This document shows positions 52,321-61,023 of a DNA stretch of 64,000 nt, in pieces. The stretch covers positions 41,624-105,623 of the forward strand of contig NZ_KQ040793.1 in assembly GCF_000971965.1 (NCBI RefSeq), written 5' to 3'. The position numbers were made by a program, and so were the translations under genes. This stretch comes from Paenibacillus wulumuqiensis (GTDB lineage: Bacteria > Bacillota > Bacilli > Paenibacillales > Paenibacillaceae). Numbering within the stretch: the first letter of the stretch is position 1; each line of letters opens with the position of its first letter. The notes below the pieces were generated by a model. The model did not search any database. It had not been told where the DNA came from and saw nothing but the letters and a program-made list of their open reading frames with translations.

Positions 52321-53208
52321 TTATTGTCCCAGCAGCCCGAACTGCTGCCAGATGACGGTAATCATCAGCAGAATCAGCATTTCAATCCCTTCATTCAGGG
52401 CACCATACAGATCACCGGTCAGTCCACCGAGCCGTCTGGCTGCACGCCCGGCCATCCAGCCGCCTGTCAGCCAGGCACATAACGGACTGAGCAGGCAGCA
52501 GAGCAATGAAGCCAGGGCTGTGCGGCGCAGATGATCATCATAGCCAGCCAGCGGTATGGCTTCGGCCCATCCAGCGACATGTAGGATCAGCAGCCACAGG
52601 ACAAGCACGATCAATCCTGTAGAGCAGAGCGCTGTGTATGACGCGCCTTTCAGCTCTTGCCGGCCCGTACCCGAGAACAGGGCGGCCAGCCCTTCCTGCT
52701 GTCTGGCTGGAGGCCAGCCTGTCATCGCCTTGACGATATACCAGCGGCTCCAGATCATCGGCAGTACCATAACGGCACAGATTGCATATGTAGAATGAGG
52801 CGTTGCTGATAGCAGCGTATAGAGAAGCGATCCTTTCAGCCCCAGCAGCAGCACACAGGCGATAACTCCCATCGCGCCTACCCGGCTGTCTTTCATAATA
52901 TCCAGCATCTGTTCCCTGGAACGGTGGCTGAGCAGACCATCTGCGCTGTCCATCCAGCCATCGAGATGCAGAGCGCCGGTTAGCCCAATCCACAGGCAGA
53001 GGGCGAGCACCGATGCAGGACCTGCTGGCAGCAGCCACTGAAAAAGCACCGCTCCGGCAGCGGTGCACATTCCGATTACAAGTCCGACCAGCGGATAATA
53101 CTTTACACTGCGGCGCAGCAGCTCATTGCCAAAATCCAGCCGTAGCCGCACCGGGATACGCGAGAGAAACTGAAAAGCCGCCGCTACCGCTTCCATTTCC
53201 TTGTTCAT
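52321..53208 (-). CDS. cobS: Adenosylcobinamide-GDP ribazoletransferase (cobalamin synthase)
   Basis: A 295-residue integral membrane enzyme with about seven helices that joins alpha-ribazole to adenosylcobinamide-GDP, the last committed step of cobalamin assembly. AAAFQFLSRIPVRL, GALHLDGWMDSADGLLSHRSREQMLDIMKDSRVGAMGV (with the catalytic Asp-rich DGxxDxxDG motif) and GLTGDLYGALNEGIEM are diagnostic. Its ATG overlaps the cobU stop by four bases (ATGA), so the two are translationally coupled. Confidence 0.95.
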   Translation of the reverse strand: MNKEMEAVAAAFQFLSRIPVRLRLDFGNELLRRSVKYYPLVGLVIGMCTAAGAVLFQWLLPAGPASVLALCLWIGLTGALHLDGWMDSADGLLSHRSREQMLDIMKDSRVGAMGVIACVLLLGLKGSLLYTLLSATPHSTYAICAVMVLPMIWSRWYIVKAMTGWPPARQQEGLAALFSGTGRQELKGASYTALCSTGLIVLVLWLLILHVAGWAEAIPLAGYDDHLRRTALASLLCCLLSPLCAWLTGGWMAGRAARRLGGLTGDLYGALNEGIEMLILLMITVIWQQFGLLGQ

Positions 53209-53783
53209 AAATGGTATTCCCTGCTTTTCAATTCAATCGGTATGCCTGCCGTCACCAGAAATACACGCGAGCACAGACTGGCCATTCGGCGGTTGGCAAT
53301 CCCCGCCAGATCGCGGTACAGCCGGCCAAGCGGGTAAGCCGGCACGATCCCATCACCCACTTCATTGGTCACTACAATCACAGCTCCCGGATAATCTTCA
53401 ATGGCAGCAGCCAGCTCTTCGACGGCCTGCAGCACTCTGGCCTCCACATCTGCCTCATGCTCGTATTTGAACAATACATTGGAGAGCCACAGTGTCAGAC
53501 AATCGATCAGCAGGGCAGGTGCTGTACCATCCTTTTCGGTCCGTTGACGCAGCAGCCCGGCCAGATTGAGCGGCTCCTCGCATACCTGCCAGTCATAACC
53601 GCTCTCCTGCCGCTGCTGCTGATGGCGCTTAATTCGTTCTTCCATCTCATCATCAGCAGCCTGTGCGGTTGCCACATACCAGGCTTCTTCGTGCTCGGCG
53701 GCGCAGAGACGCTCAGCAAAAGTGCTTTTCCCGCTTCGCGCTCCACCAGTCACCAGCGTTTTACCGGAAAGGTATCCACTCAT
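53205..53783 (-). CDS. cobU: Bifunctional adenosylcobinamide kinase / GTP:adenosylcobinamide-phosphate guanylyltransferase
   Basis: A 192-residue soluble enzyme that phosphorylates adenosylcobinamide and attaches GMP. P-loop GGARSGKSTFAE at residues 13-24, guanylylation-region His in KRHQQQR, LIDCLTLWLSNVL and VVTNEVGDGIVPAYPLGRLYRDLAG are signature blocks. Its start overlaps the cobT stop and its stop overlaps the cobS start by four bases each, tying the three genes together. Confidence 0.95.
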   Translation of the reverse strand: MSGYLSGKTLVTGGARSGKSTFAERLCAAEHEEAWYVATAQAADDEMEERIKRHQQQRQESGYDWQVCEEPLNLAGLLRQRTEKDGTAPALLIDCLTLWLSNVLFKYEHEADVEARVLQAVEELAAAIEDYPGAVIVVTNEVGDGIVPAYPLGRLYRDLAGIANRRMASLCSRVFLVTAGIPIELKSREYHL

Positions 53784-54850
53784 CCCGATACAGTCCCGGA
53801 ACTGTCAGATACCCCTGCACTGGCAAAAGTAGCCATCTCGTTCATCAGATGACTGACTGCATCAATCATATGCAATGCCATCACACCGCCGGTACCTTCA
53901 CCGAGGCGCATATCGAGCTGCAGCAGCGGACGGATTCCAAGCTGTTTGAGTGCAAGCCGGTGGCCTTTTTCTGCCGACAGATGGGAACCGATCAGATAAC
54001 CTTTGACCTGCGGAGCCATTGTATAAGCTGCTACTGCAGCTACAGTAGAGATGAATCCGTCCAGCACTACCGGACAGGATTGGGAAGCTGCCCCGAGGAT
54101 CACGCCGACCAGACCGGCAATCTCCAGACCGCCTACTTTGGTCAGCACATCAATCGTATCCTTGCTGTCCGGCTGATGAAAAGCAAGTGTTTCCCGGATC
54201 ACTCTGGCCTTGTGCCGCAGTTCACTGTCGGTCAGACCGGTACCTCGTCCGGTGACTTCTTCCGGTGATAATTCGGACAACGCACACAGCATCGCACTGC
54301 TGGCCGTCGTGTTTCCAATTCCCATTTCTCCAGTGACAAACAGCTGGCTGCCGCGGTCGGCTGCTTCAATCGCAATATTCATACCGGTCACAATCGCCTG
54401 AATCGCCTGTTCGCGGGTCATTGCCTGCTCGCGTGCCATATTGCCGGTTCCCTGGCGGATTTTGTGGTTAATCAGCTCGGGATGCTCGATATTGCCCTTG
54501 ACCCCGATATCCACGCACAGCACATCCGCACCTGCCTGCCGGGATAGTACATTAATCGCCGCTCCCCCGGACAGCATATTCAGCAGCATCTGCTGGGTAA
54601 CCTCCTGTGGAAAGGCACTGACTCCCTCTTCACATACTCCATGATCCGCAGCCATCACGATGACGGTCTTGCGGTCGATCACCGGCTTGACCTCTCCGGT
54701 AATACATGCCAGCTGCACAGCCAGATTCTCCAGCATGCCCAGGCTTCCCGGCGGTTTGGTCAATTGATCCAGATGCAGCTGTGCCGCACGGCCCACTTCC
54801 AGATGGACAGGTTGAATACGTTCAGAGACTTCTCGAATGAACTGCTCCAT
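53780..54850 (-). CDS. cobT: Nicotinate-nucleotide--dimethylbenzimidazole phosphoribosyltransferase
   Basis: A 356-residue enzyme that activates the lower ligand base to alpha-ribazole phosphate. KPPGSLGMLENLAVQLACI, VMAADHGVCEEGVSAFPQEVT, ITGEMGIGNTT and the C-terminal RLGEGTGGVMALHMIDA (with the catalytic Glu) are family hallmarks. AAGGAGG lies 8 bases before ATG. It is the first gene of the second cobalamin block and is preceded by a 61-nt structured element at 54869-54929, after a 141-bp gap from the transporter ATPase gene. Confidence 0.96.
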   Translation of the reverse strand: MEQFIREVSERIQPVHLEVGRAAQLHLDQLTKPPGSLGMLENLAVQLACITGEVKPVIDRKTVIVMAADHGVCEEGVSAFPQEVTQQMLLNMLSGGAAINVLSRQAGADVLCVDIGVKGNIEHPELINHKIRQGTGNMAREQAMTREQAIQAIVTGMNIAIEAADRGSQLFVTGEMGIGNTTASSAMLCALSELSPEEVTGRGTGLTDSELRHKARVIRETLAFHQPDSKDTIDVLTKVGGLEIAGLVGVILGAASQSCPVVLDGFISTVAAVAAYTMAPQVKGYLIGSHLSAEKGHRLALKQLGIRPLLQLDMRLGEGTGGVMALHMIDAVSHLMNEMATFASAGVSDSSGTVSG

Positions 54851-54868
54851 GATAATCCTCCTTCTGTG

Positions 54869-54929
54869 AATGTCTGCCTACTGTCTATTCCACAGCTGTC
54901 ATAGCCCGGTAGGCATACCGGCAGACATT
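54869..54929 (-). promoter_or_regulatory. 61-nt structured leader element before cobT
   Basis: A perfect 10-bp outer helix (AATGTCTGCC with GGCAGACATT) encloses a CCGGTA-tgcc-TACCGG hairpin option and the blocks TGCCT, ATG, AGC and AATAGAC. It ends 18 bases before the cobT start codon. A counterpart with a different but equally perfect outer helix and the same ordered blocks stands before cobD (60820-60879). Not recognised as a known riboswitch. Confidence 0.55.
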
Positions 54930-54991
54930 CCCATCTACGTTTGTTTTTATAGTATGTTGATACCCATAGCAATGATAATAAATCTTACTTT

Positions 54992-55819
54992 TCACTGCCG
55001 CTTCAGCAGCAGCTGGGGAACATGAATATCCGGATGATGCACAATGGCCGGCTCCACCTGAAATAGACGACGAATCGTCTCTTCCTGCATTAACTGCTGC
55101 GGTGTACCAGCCTGAACAGCCTGTCCTTCATTTAGCGCCAGCAGGCGGTCACAATACCGGGCAGCCAGATTCAGATCATGCAGCACCGCAATAATCGTAA
55201 TGCCAGATTCCCGCCGCCATTCATCCAGCCATTCCATAAAATGAATCTGGTAGGCAATATCCAGATACGTGGTCGGTTCATCCAACAGCAGCAGCTTCGG
55301 CTGCTGGGCCATCACTTTGCCAAATGCGACCCGCTGACGCTGCCCGCCGCTCAGCTGATCCAGTGGACGATCGGCCAGCGAACGCAGATCAAGCCGGTCC
55401 ATAATCTGATCAATCAGCTCGTCGGCTGTATCCAACTCATCGCGGCCCAGCCAGCTCTGATACGGATACCTGCCCATCGCCAGCACTTCCCGTACCGGAT
55501 AATGCAGCGGTGCCAGCCCCTCCTGTCCAAGCACGGCTGTGAACCTGGCAATACGGCGGCGGCTGTAGCTGCCAATATCCTGGCCTGCCAGCATTACCTT
55601 ACCGGTATCTGGTCGCTCAATACCAGAGATCAGCTGCAGTAGCGTAGTTTTGCCGCTGCCGTTGGGCCCGATAATTCCCCAGCACTCCCCTGCCTGAACC
55701 TGCCAGTTTACATCCCGCAGTACCGGCTTGCGGGCGTAGGATTTACCGGCCTGCTGCAGTGCCACGACAGGTACGGATGCTTTTTCCTGATATTCCTGCG
55801 GATCGGTTGTTGATGTCAT
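54992..55819 (-). CDS. btuD: ABC transporter ATP-binding protein, B12/corrinoid uptake
   Basis: A 275-residue ATPase of the FecCD/BtuCD class. Walker A GIIGPNGSGKTT (about 50-61), Q-loop, signature LSGGQRQRVAFGKVM, Walker B LLLLDEPTTYLD and H-loop His in AVLHDLNLAARYCD. Third gene of btuF-btuC-btuD, between cobalamin synthesis genes, so cobalamin or cobinamide is the expected cargo; iron-siderophore systems look similar. AGGAGG lies 7 bases before ATG. The C-terminal 50 residues are an extension with IHVPQLLLK. Confidence 0.85.
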   Translation of the reverse strand: MTSTTDPQEYQEKASVPVVALQQAGKSYARKPVLRDVNWQVQAGECWGIIGPNGSGKTTLLQLISGIERPDTGKVMLAGQDIGSYSRRRIARFTAVLGQEGLAPLHYPVREVLAMGRYPYQSWLGRDELDTADELIDQIMDRLDLRSLADRPLDQLSGGQRQRVAFGKVMAQQPKLLLLDEPTTYLDIAYQIHFMEWLDEWRRESGITIIAVLHDLNLAARYCDRLLALNEGQAVQAGTPQQLMQEETIRRLFQVEPAIVHHPDIHVPQLLLKRQ

Positions 55820-55886
55820 GATGTCTCCTCCTTTTCCGGCAGTCTTTACGATGATGAACGTTCTGGATGCAGATCACACGGCTTCT

Positions 55887-56924
55887 CTACTTACTCTGCT
55901 GCTTTTTGTAACGATGCAGCAAATAGGCAAAGAACGGCGCACCGACAAAGGCTGTCACCACCCCAAGTGGAATCTCGGTCGGTGACAGCACGGTACGCGC
56001 TACGGTATCCGCCCACATCAGGAAAATGCCGCCGCCAAGCGCCGACAACGGAATCAGCAGACGATAGTCGGAACCGACCAGCAGCCGGATCATATGCGGG
56101 ACGACCAGCCCGACAAAGGCGATCACCCCTGATACCGATACCGCTGCCGCCGTAATCAATGTTGCCACGATCAGCACCAACATCTTGGTCCGGTCTACCG
56201 GAAGACCCAGATGAGCAGCTTCCCTTTCCCCGAGCGCCAGCAGATTCATTGCCCGGGACTGACTCCACAGGAACAGCATGCCGGCCAGCACATAAGGCAG
56301 CATCACGACTACATACGGCCAGCCCCGCAGACTCAGACTGCCCATCGTCCAGAATATAATCTCATTCACACTTCCCTCCGACATCGAAGCCAGAAACGAG
56401 ACGATCGCTCCGAGAAAAGACTGCATCACAACCCCCGACAAAATCAGGCTGTTGGTCGGAATCCGTCCCTGCTCACGCGCCAGCATCAATACACCGTACA
56501 ACGTGATCATACCGGTCGCAAAAGCAACCAGCGGCAGCGTCCAGCCACCGAGCAGCGAATATTGATAACCGGTGAAAATAAGCACCGCCGCTCCCACCGA
56601 TGCCCCTGACGAGACACCCAGCGTGAACGGATCGGCCAGCGGATTACGCAGTACGCCCTGAAAGGCAGCTCCCGCCACCCCGAGTGCCGCTCCAACCAAC
56701 ATCGATAGCACTACACGGGGCATGCGGATTTTGAGCATAATCTGTTCTGAAGCCGTACTCCAGTCCGGCACGACCCATTGCTGCATAAAAGGCAGGTGAT
56801 GCAGCAGAATGCGGGTAATCTGTCCGGCCGGGATATAGACCGAGCCAATTCCGGTTGTCAGTACGAAGCTGATCGCCAGTACAACAATGAACAACAGTAC
56901 CGGCAGCGCGGCAGCGCGGCTCAT
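55887..56924 (-). CDS. btuC: ABC transporter permease, B12/corrinoid uptake (BtuC-like)
   Basis: A 345-residue FecCD-family permease with about ten membrane helices. VYIPAGQITRILLHH, RMPRVVLSMLVGAALGVAGAAFQGVLRNPLADPFTLGVSSGASVGAA and the coupling-helix region LALGEREAAHLGLPV are standard for BtuC/FhuB-type permeases; PHMIRLLVGSDYR near the end is the usual last loop. The start overlaps the btuF stop by ATGA. Substrate is inferred from the cobalamin operon. Confidence 0.88.
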   Translation of the reverse strand: MSRAAALPVLLFIVVLAISFVLTTGIGSVYIPAGQITRILLHHLPFMQQWVVPDWSTASEQIMLKIRMPRVVLSMLVGAALGVAGAAFQGVLRNPLADPFTLGVSSGASVGAAVLIFTGYQYSLLGGWTLPLVAFATGMITLYGVLMLAREQGRIPTNSLILSGVVMQSFLGAIVSFLASMSEGSVNEIIFWTMGSLSLRGWPYVVVMLPYVLAGMLFLWSQSRAMNLLALGEREAAHLGLPVDRTKMLVLIVATLITAAAVSVSGVIAFVGLVVPHMIRLLVGSDYRLLIPLSALGGGIFLMWADTVARTVLSPTEIPLGVVTAFVGAPFFAYLLHRYKKQQSK

Positions 56925-57925
56925 TTCTTAACCAGATCCGGGTAAATCGCATGGGCAATTTCCACCAGTCCGTCTGTTACGCGCGGTCCCGGACGGCTGA
57001 CCAGATCATCATTCAGACCGAATAATTGATCATTTTTGATCGCTTTGATTTCACTCCAGCCGCTGCGGGCACGGATAATCTGATCCAGTGTCTGCTTGGT
57101 TTTGGTATCGACCGTTTCCTTGGAATAGAGAATTACATCCGGGTCGGCTGCGACGATATTTTCTTCATTAATTTCGTTCCAGCCTTCGGTGTCTCCGGCA
57201 ATATTAATGCCACCTGCGAGCGTGATCAGCTCATCCATAAATTCCCCTTTGCCGACCGTCCAGCCGGGAGAGAACTCGATATACACTTTTTTCTTCTGCT
57301 CCGGCTTCAAGGAAGCGACCGCATCCTTGACCATCTGCATCTGTTCCTTCATATGATCTGTTACTTTGCGGGCCTCCGCCTGACGGTTGGTGATCTTGCC
57401 ATACAGCTCGATATTGCTCATGACATCGTTCACCGTTTTTGGAGTCGTTTTGAAAATATTAATGCCTGCATTACGCAGCTCCTGTACCAGCTCCTCACTG
57501 GAAGAAATGCCGGTAAAGACGATATCCGGATTCTGGGCGATAATTGCTTCCACATTGGGCTTGGTGATTCCGCCGATTTTAGCTTTGGTATTCACCTGCT
57601 CGGGATAATCATCATACTCCGATACTCCCACAATTTGCTGATCCAGTCCCAGGGCAAACAGGGCTTCGGTCTCTGCCGGGGAGATGGACACGATACGCTG
57701 CGGTGCCTGATCGAACGTAAATGATTTGCCGGTTGCATCCTGTACAGTTAACGGATAGACCGTCTGGGAGACGGCTGTACCGCTGTTTGAAGCGGCTTCA
57801 TTGCCAGCCGGCTGCTGCGCAGTTGGAGCACTTTCCTGGGCAGGTGCGCAGGAAGCCAGCAGCAGGGCGAGCGACAGAATCATGATGGACGTCGCCCACC
57901 GGGAAGTATACTTGTTCATATTCAT
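56921..57925 (-). CDS. btuF: Corrinoid ABC transporter substrate-binding lipoprotein (BtuF-like)
   Basis: A 334-residue class III binding protein. A lipoprotein signal ends at the lipobox LASC (Cys about residue 26), followed by a Gln/Asn/Ser linker. The binding fold has VQDATGKSFTFDQAPQRIVSISPAETEALFALGL, VEAIIAQNPDIVFT and the long backbone helix typical of BtuF/FhuD proteins. Position in the operon cobC-btuF-btuC-btuD points to cobalamin or cobinamide. AAAGGAG lies 8 bases before ATG. The cobC-like gene ends 59 bp upstream. Confidence 0.87.
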   Translation of the reverse strand: MNMNKYTSRWATSIMILSLALLLASCAPAQESAPTAQQPAGNEAASNSGTAVSQTVYPLTVQDATGKSFTFDQAPQRIVSISPAETEALFALGLDQQIVGVSEYDDYPEQVNTKAKIGGITKPNVEAIIAQNPDIVFTGISSSEELVQELRNAGINIFKTTPKTVNDVMSNIELYGKITNRQAEARKVTDHMKEQMQMVKDAVASLKPEQKKKVYIEFSPGWTVGKGEFMDELITLAGGINIAGDTEGWNEINEENIVAADPDVILYSKETVDTKTKQTLDQIIRARSGWSEIKAIKNDQLFGLNDDLVSRPGPRVTDGLVEIAHAIYPDLVKK

Positions 57926-57984
57926 TACTTATTCTCCTTTGATAACAGCTTCTAATAGCAGTTTTATTGATTGTAACCTCATGA

Positions 57985-58680
57985 TTATAGGGGAAAAGGC
58001 ACGACCTCACAATCCGCTGCATCCCACGTCAGCAGATAACCCCTACCCGGAGGAATCGTCAGCTCCCAGAAATGGATACCCGGACAGCACCGTGTGATGA
58101 ACTGCCGAATCACTCCGCCATGAGTCATGACCATAATGCGTCGCACCGAATCGGATCTGTTCAGGGACAGAGGCATACCGGTCGGATTCTTGGCAGCAGT
58201 CGGCTGATCTTGGAACGGAGACCGGTTTGCGAGATGCTCCAATCTGCCGAAATCAGGCAGAATCATCCGGGCAAACTGCTCAACCCGCTGGCTAAAATGC
58301 TGCCAGGATTCTCCATCCGGCGGGCAGATGGACGAAGGATCATCGATCCAGCGCCTGTATGCCGGCTGTTCGCACAGATCATTATAGGTCAGTCCTTCCC
58401 AGCGGCCAAAGTCCAGTTCACGCAGCCGGGCATCATGGATCACTGCGGGCATTGATTCGGAATAAAGTGAACGCGGCATAATCCGCTCCAGTGTCTCCCG
58501 GCAGCGCAGCAGATCGCTGCAATACATTCCATCCCACTGCCAGTCCTCCAATGCACGGCGTACAGGCTCCAGTTCCTGCTGAACCTCGTTAATTAGCGGC
58601 AGATCGGTATGTCCCAGATATTTCTTTTCCCGGTTCCACTGTGTCGTGCCATGGCGCAGCAGCACTATCTGCATCTTCAT
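57985..58680 (-). CDS. cobC: Histidine phosphatase family protein, probable alpha-ribazole phosphatase
   Basis: A 231-residue phosphoglycerate-mutase-like phosphatase. The catalytic His is in IVLLRHGTTQWN with the second His in MVMTHGGVIRQF; CSDLLRCRETLERI and LRELDFGRWEGLTYNDL are typical of CobC enzymes, which dephosphorylate alpha-ribazole phosphate or adenosylcobalamin phosphate. The loop at about residues 150-185 (PFQDQPTAAKNPTGMP) is longer than in CobC of Salmonella. ATG at 58680 overlaps the cbiB stop (ATGA), which decides the start over an upstream GTG. Confidence 0.85.
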   Translation of the reverse strand: MKMQIVLLRHGTTQWNREKKYLGHTDLPLINEVQQELEPVRRALEDWQWDGMYCSDLLRCRETLERIMPRSLYSESMPAVIHDARLRELDFGRWEGLTYNDLCEQPAYRRWIDDPSSICPPDGESWQHFSQRVEQFARMILPDFGRLEHLANRSPFQDQPTAAKNPTGMPLSLNRSDSVRRIMVMTHGGVIRQFITRCCPGIHFWELTIPPGRGYLLTWDAADCEVVPFPL

Positions 58681-59684
58681 GTTCCGCCACCGCCTCTCCC
58701 TATCCACAGCAACAGCGCAGTTCCTCCAAACGCCATAACCGTGCCGGTCCAGTACATCAGCCGGCTCGTCCGAATAATATCATCCGGCACCATGCTGCGC
58801 CGGGCTGTACCCATATAGGCACGATGGGAAATGACACCGTGATAGCTGTTCTGTCCGCCAAGCCGGATCCCGAGCGCTCCGGCGACCGCGGCTTCCGGGT
58901 AACCGCTATTGGGACTCGGATGACCGGAAGCATCACGCATAACCGCTTGCCATGCACCGGCAGCATTTAACCGCATTGGCATACTCAGCATAACCAGCAG
59001 AACAGCCGTTATACGCGCCGGGATATAGTTGGCTATATCATCGAGCCGGGCAGAAGCCCAGCCGAGATAGAGATACCTGTCATTTTTATAACCGACCATG
59101 GAGTCGAGTGTATTTACTGCCCGGTAGGCCATTGCCAGCGGCGCTCCGCCAATCATTGCGTAGATCAGCGGGGAGATGACTGCATCCACGATATTTTCGG
59201 CGATGGTCTCCACCGTTCCCCGGATGATCTCCGGTTCGTCCAGATCAGCGGTATCCCTTCCGACGACCATGCTCAGGGAGCGGCGGGCAGCAGGCCGGTC
59301 CTGCCCAATCAGATCCCGGTAGACAGCCATGCCTGCCTGCTTGAGACCTTTGGAAGCGATCGTTGTCGCAATCAGAACAATCTCCAGACCTGCTGCTGCA
59401 TACGGATGAATCCATTGCGCCGCCAGCAGCAGCATCCACGTCATGACCCAGACGCCACCCACGATGAGTATCGGCAGCAGCAACCCTGCCATACGCAGAC
59501 GATGTTCCGGCAGTCGCCAGCTTCGGATCATCCGCTCCACTGCCTGAATCGCCTTGCCCATGCCAATCACCGGATGAGGCAGCCAGCGGGGATCACCGAT
59601 GATGCGGTCGAGTATATAAGCTGCCAAAGGTATCCAGCCGCCTCCTGCCCAGAGAGCATTATACTGCCAGTACAGCAGGCTCAT
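58677..59684 (-). CDS. cbiB: Adenosylcobinamide-phosphate synthase
   Basis: A 335-residue membrane enzyme that links adenosylcobyric acid to (R)-1-amino-2-propanol O-2-phosphate. AAYILDRIIGDPRWLPHPVIGMGKAI, SMVVGRDTADLDEPEIIRGTVETIAENIVDAVISPL, AVNTLDSMVGYKNDRY and the late HPSPNSGYPEAAVAGALGIRLGG are family signatures. About five membrane helices. It overlaps both neighbours (cobD stop and cobC start) by four bases. Also called CobD in the Pseudomonas naming. Confidence 0.95.
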   Translation of the reverse strand: MSLLYWQYNALWAGGGWIPLAAYILDRIIGDPRWLPHPVIGMGKAIQAVERMIRSWRLPEHRLRMAGLLLPILIVGGVWVMTWMLLLAAQWIHPYAAAGLEIVLIATTIASKGLKQAGMAVYRDLIGQDRPAARRSLSMVVGRDTADLDEPEIIRGTVETIAENIVDAVISPLIYAMIGGAPLAMAYRAVNTLDSMVGYKNDRYLYLGWASARLDDIANYIPARITAVLLVMLSMPMRLNAAGAWQAVMRDASGHPSPNSGYPEAAVAGALGIRLGGQNSYHGVISHRAYMGTARRSMVPDDIIRTSRLMYWTGTVMAFGGTALLLWIGRGGGGT

Positions 59685-60793
59685 CGCATTTCAGCCTGCT
59701 GTGGATCGATCATGATCTGCTCCCAGCATTTCAACAGTTGTGTATTGCTGTCTTCATCCTTTACAGCGATCCGTATATGCCTGCTGCCAAGCCCGGGATA
59801 CATGGCGCAGCTGCGGATCAGAATACCATGCTGGCCCATAGCCATTTGAAAATGTTCCGCTGTCCACGGTTCCGGCAGCTCGGCCAGCAAATAATTGGCT
59901 TCTCCCGGACAGACTGTACAGCCCATCCCCGTGAGATGTTCATGCAGCCGGTCACGCTGACTTCTATTATGCAGGATCGTCTGCTGTTCATATTCCGCCG
60001 CCTCGCTATTTTCGAGACACCAAGCACCGGCAGCCAGTGCGAGTGTGTTCACACTCCAGGTTACCTGCTGGCTGCGCATTCGAATGGACAGTTGCGGGGA
60101 ACTGATCGTATAGCCAAGACGCAGACCGGGTATGGCATAAAATTTGGTCATCGAGCGCACGATGATCATATTCGGATATTGCTCCAGCTCACTTTGCAGT
60201 GATACACGTCGGGCTCTCGGAATAAAGTCGGTAAAGGCTTCATCCACCACCAGCGTTACGTCATGTGTTCTCGCCGTATCTGCTATCCGCCGCAGGTCTT
60301 CGCTTACGTACTGTACACCATTGGGATTATTCGGCTGACCGAGAAAAAGCAGATCCACCTGCGGAATCAGCTCGCAGATCTCTGCTGCATCCGCCCGGTA
60401 ATCCAGTTCCTTGCGCCCATGAATCCGAATCACTTCACTGCCATACTGGCCTGACAGCTGGGCATATTCCGAGAAGCACGGCTCGATCAAACCTACCCGT
60501 TCCGGACGCAGTGCCAGCAGCAGCAGTGCCATGCATTCTGCCGCTCCATTACCAATCACCAGCTGTTCTTCGGTGCAATGATTCCGCTCTGCGAGCAGTG
60601 AGCGCAGACGCCGATGCGCCGGATCGGGATAATGCATAATCTGTGGCAGACAGTCCGCCAGATAGTCCAGCAACCCCGGAGGCGGTCCGGCCGCATTCAT
60701 ATTCGCGCTGTAATCCAGCAGCTCCGAGACCGGCCGTCCAAACTGCTCGGCCGCCGTCTCCCGGTCGCCTCCATGTCCATAGATTTCAATCAT
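59681..60793 (-). CDS. cobD: Threonine-phosphate decarboxylase
   Basis: A 370-residue PLP-dependent aminotransferase-fold enzyme that decarboxylates L-threonine O-3-phosphate to the aminopropanol phosphate used by CbiB. It opens with IYGHGGDRETAAEQFG and LLDYSANMNAAGPP, typical of CobD. The PLP Lys is in SMTKFYAIPGLRLGY; GNGAAECM and LFLGQPNNPNGVQ line the cofactor site. ATG at 60793 gives the family N-terminus; the longer in-frame start at 60865 would run through a structured leader. First gene of the six-gene cobD-cbiB-cobC-btuFCD block. Confidence 0.93.
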   Translation of the reverse strand: MIEIYGHGGDRETAAEQFGRPVSELLDYSANMNAAGPPPGLLDYLADCLPQIMHYPDPAHRRLRSLLAERNHCTEEQLVIGNGAAECMALLLLALRPERVGLIEPCFSEYAQLSGQYGSEVIRIHGRKELDYRADAAEICELIPQVDLLFLGQPNNPNGVQYVSEDLRRIADTARTHDVTLVVDEAFTDFIPRARRVSLQSELEQYPNMIIVRSMTKFYAIPGLRLGYTISSPQLSIRMRSQQVTWSVNTLALAAGAWCLENSEAAEYEQQTILHNRSQRDRLHEHLTGMGCTVCPGEANYLLAELPEPWTAEHFQMAMGQHGILIRSCAMYPGLGSRHIRIAVKDEDSNTQLLKCWEQIMIDPQQAEMR

Positions 60794-60819
60794 ACCTGCT
60801 GTGTTCTCCTTCCTGCTCC

Positions 60820-60879
60820 TTGCAGTCTCCACATCGTCTATTAGGCTTGCATGTTGGACAGGCAATGCAGAGACTGCAA
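60820..60879 (-). promoter_or_regulatory. 60-nt structured leader element before cobD
   Basis: A perfect 10-bp outer helix (TTGCAGTCTC with GAGACTGCAA) encloses a TGCAT/ATGCA hairpin with TGCCT in its loop, then AGC and AATAGAC. It ends 26 bases before the cobD start codon. Size, position and internal blocks parallel the element before cobT at 54869-54929. Confidence 0.55.
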
Positions 60880-60974
60880 TTTCATATATGTATGTAATAT
60901 TACATTACTATAGCTTGCCGAATAATCTCAATGAAAACGGTAGAGATCATCATTCATCCTTTGCTGGTTATTCC

Positions 60975-61023
60975 AAAAAAGGCCGCCGGTCCGCTTGGAT
61001 TCAAGCAGCCTGGCGGCCTTTCT
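60975..61023 (-). terminator. Terminator of the small gene 61051-61233
   Basis: Minus-strand AAAGGCCGCC pairs with GGCGGCCTTT, with further inner pairing (GCTG..., GCGG), and is followed by TTT. It separates this gene from cobD. Confidence 0.9.
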
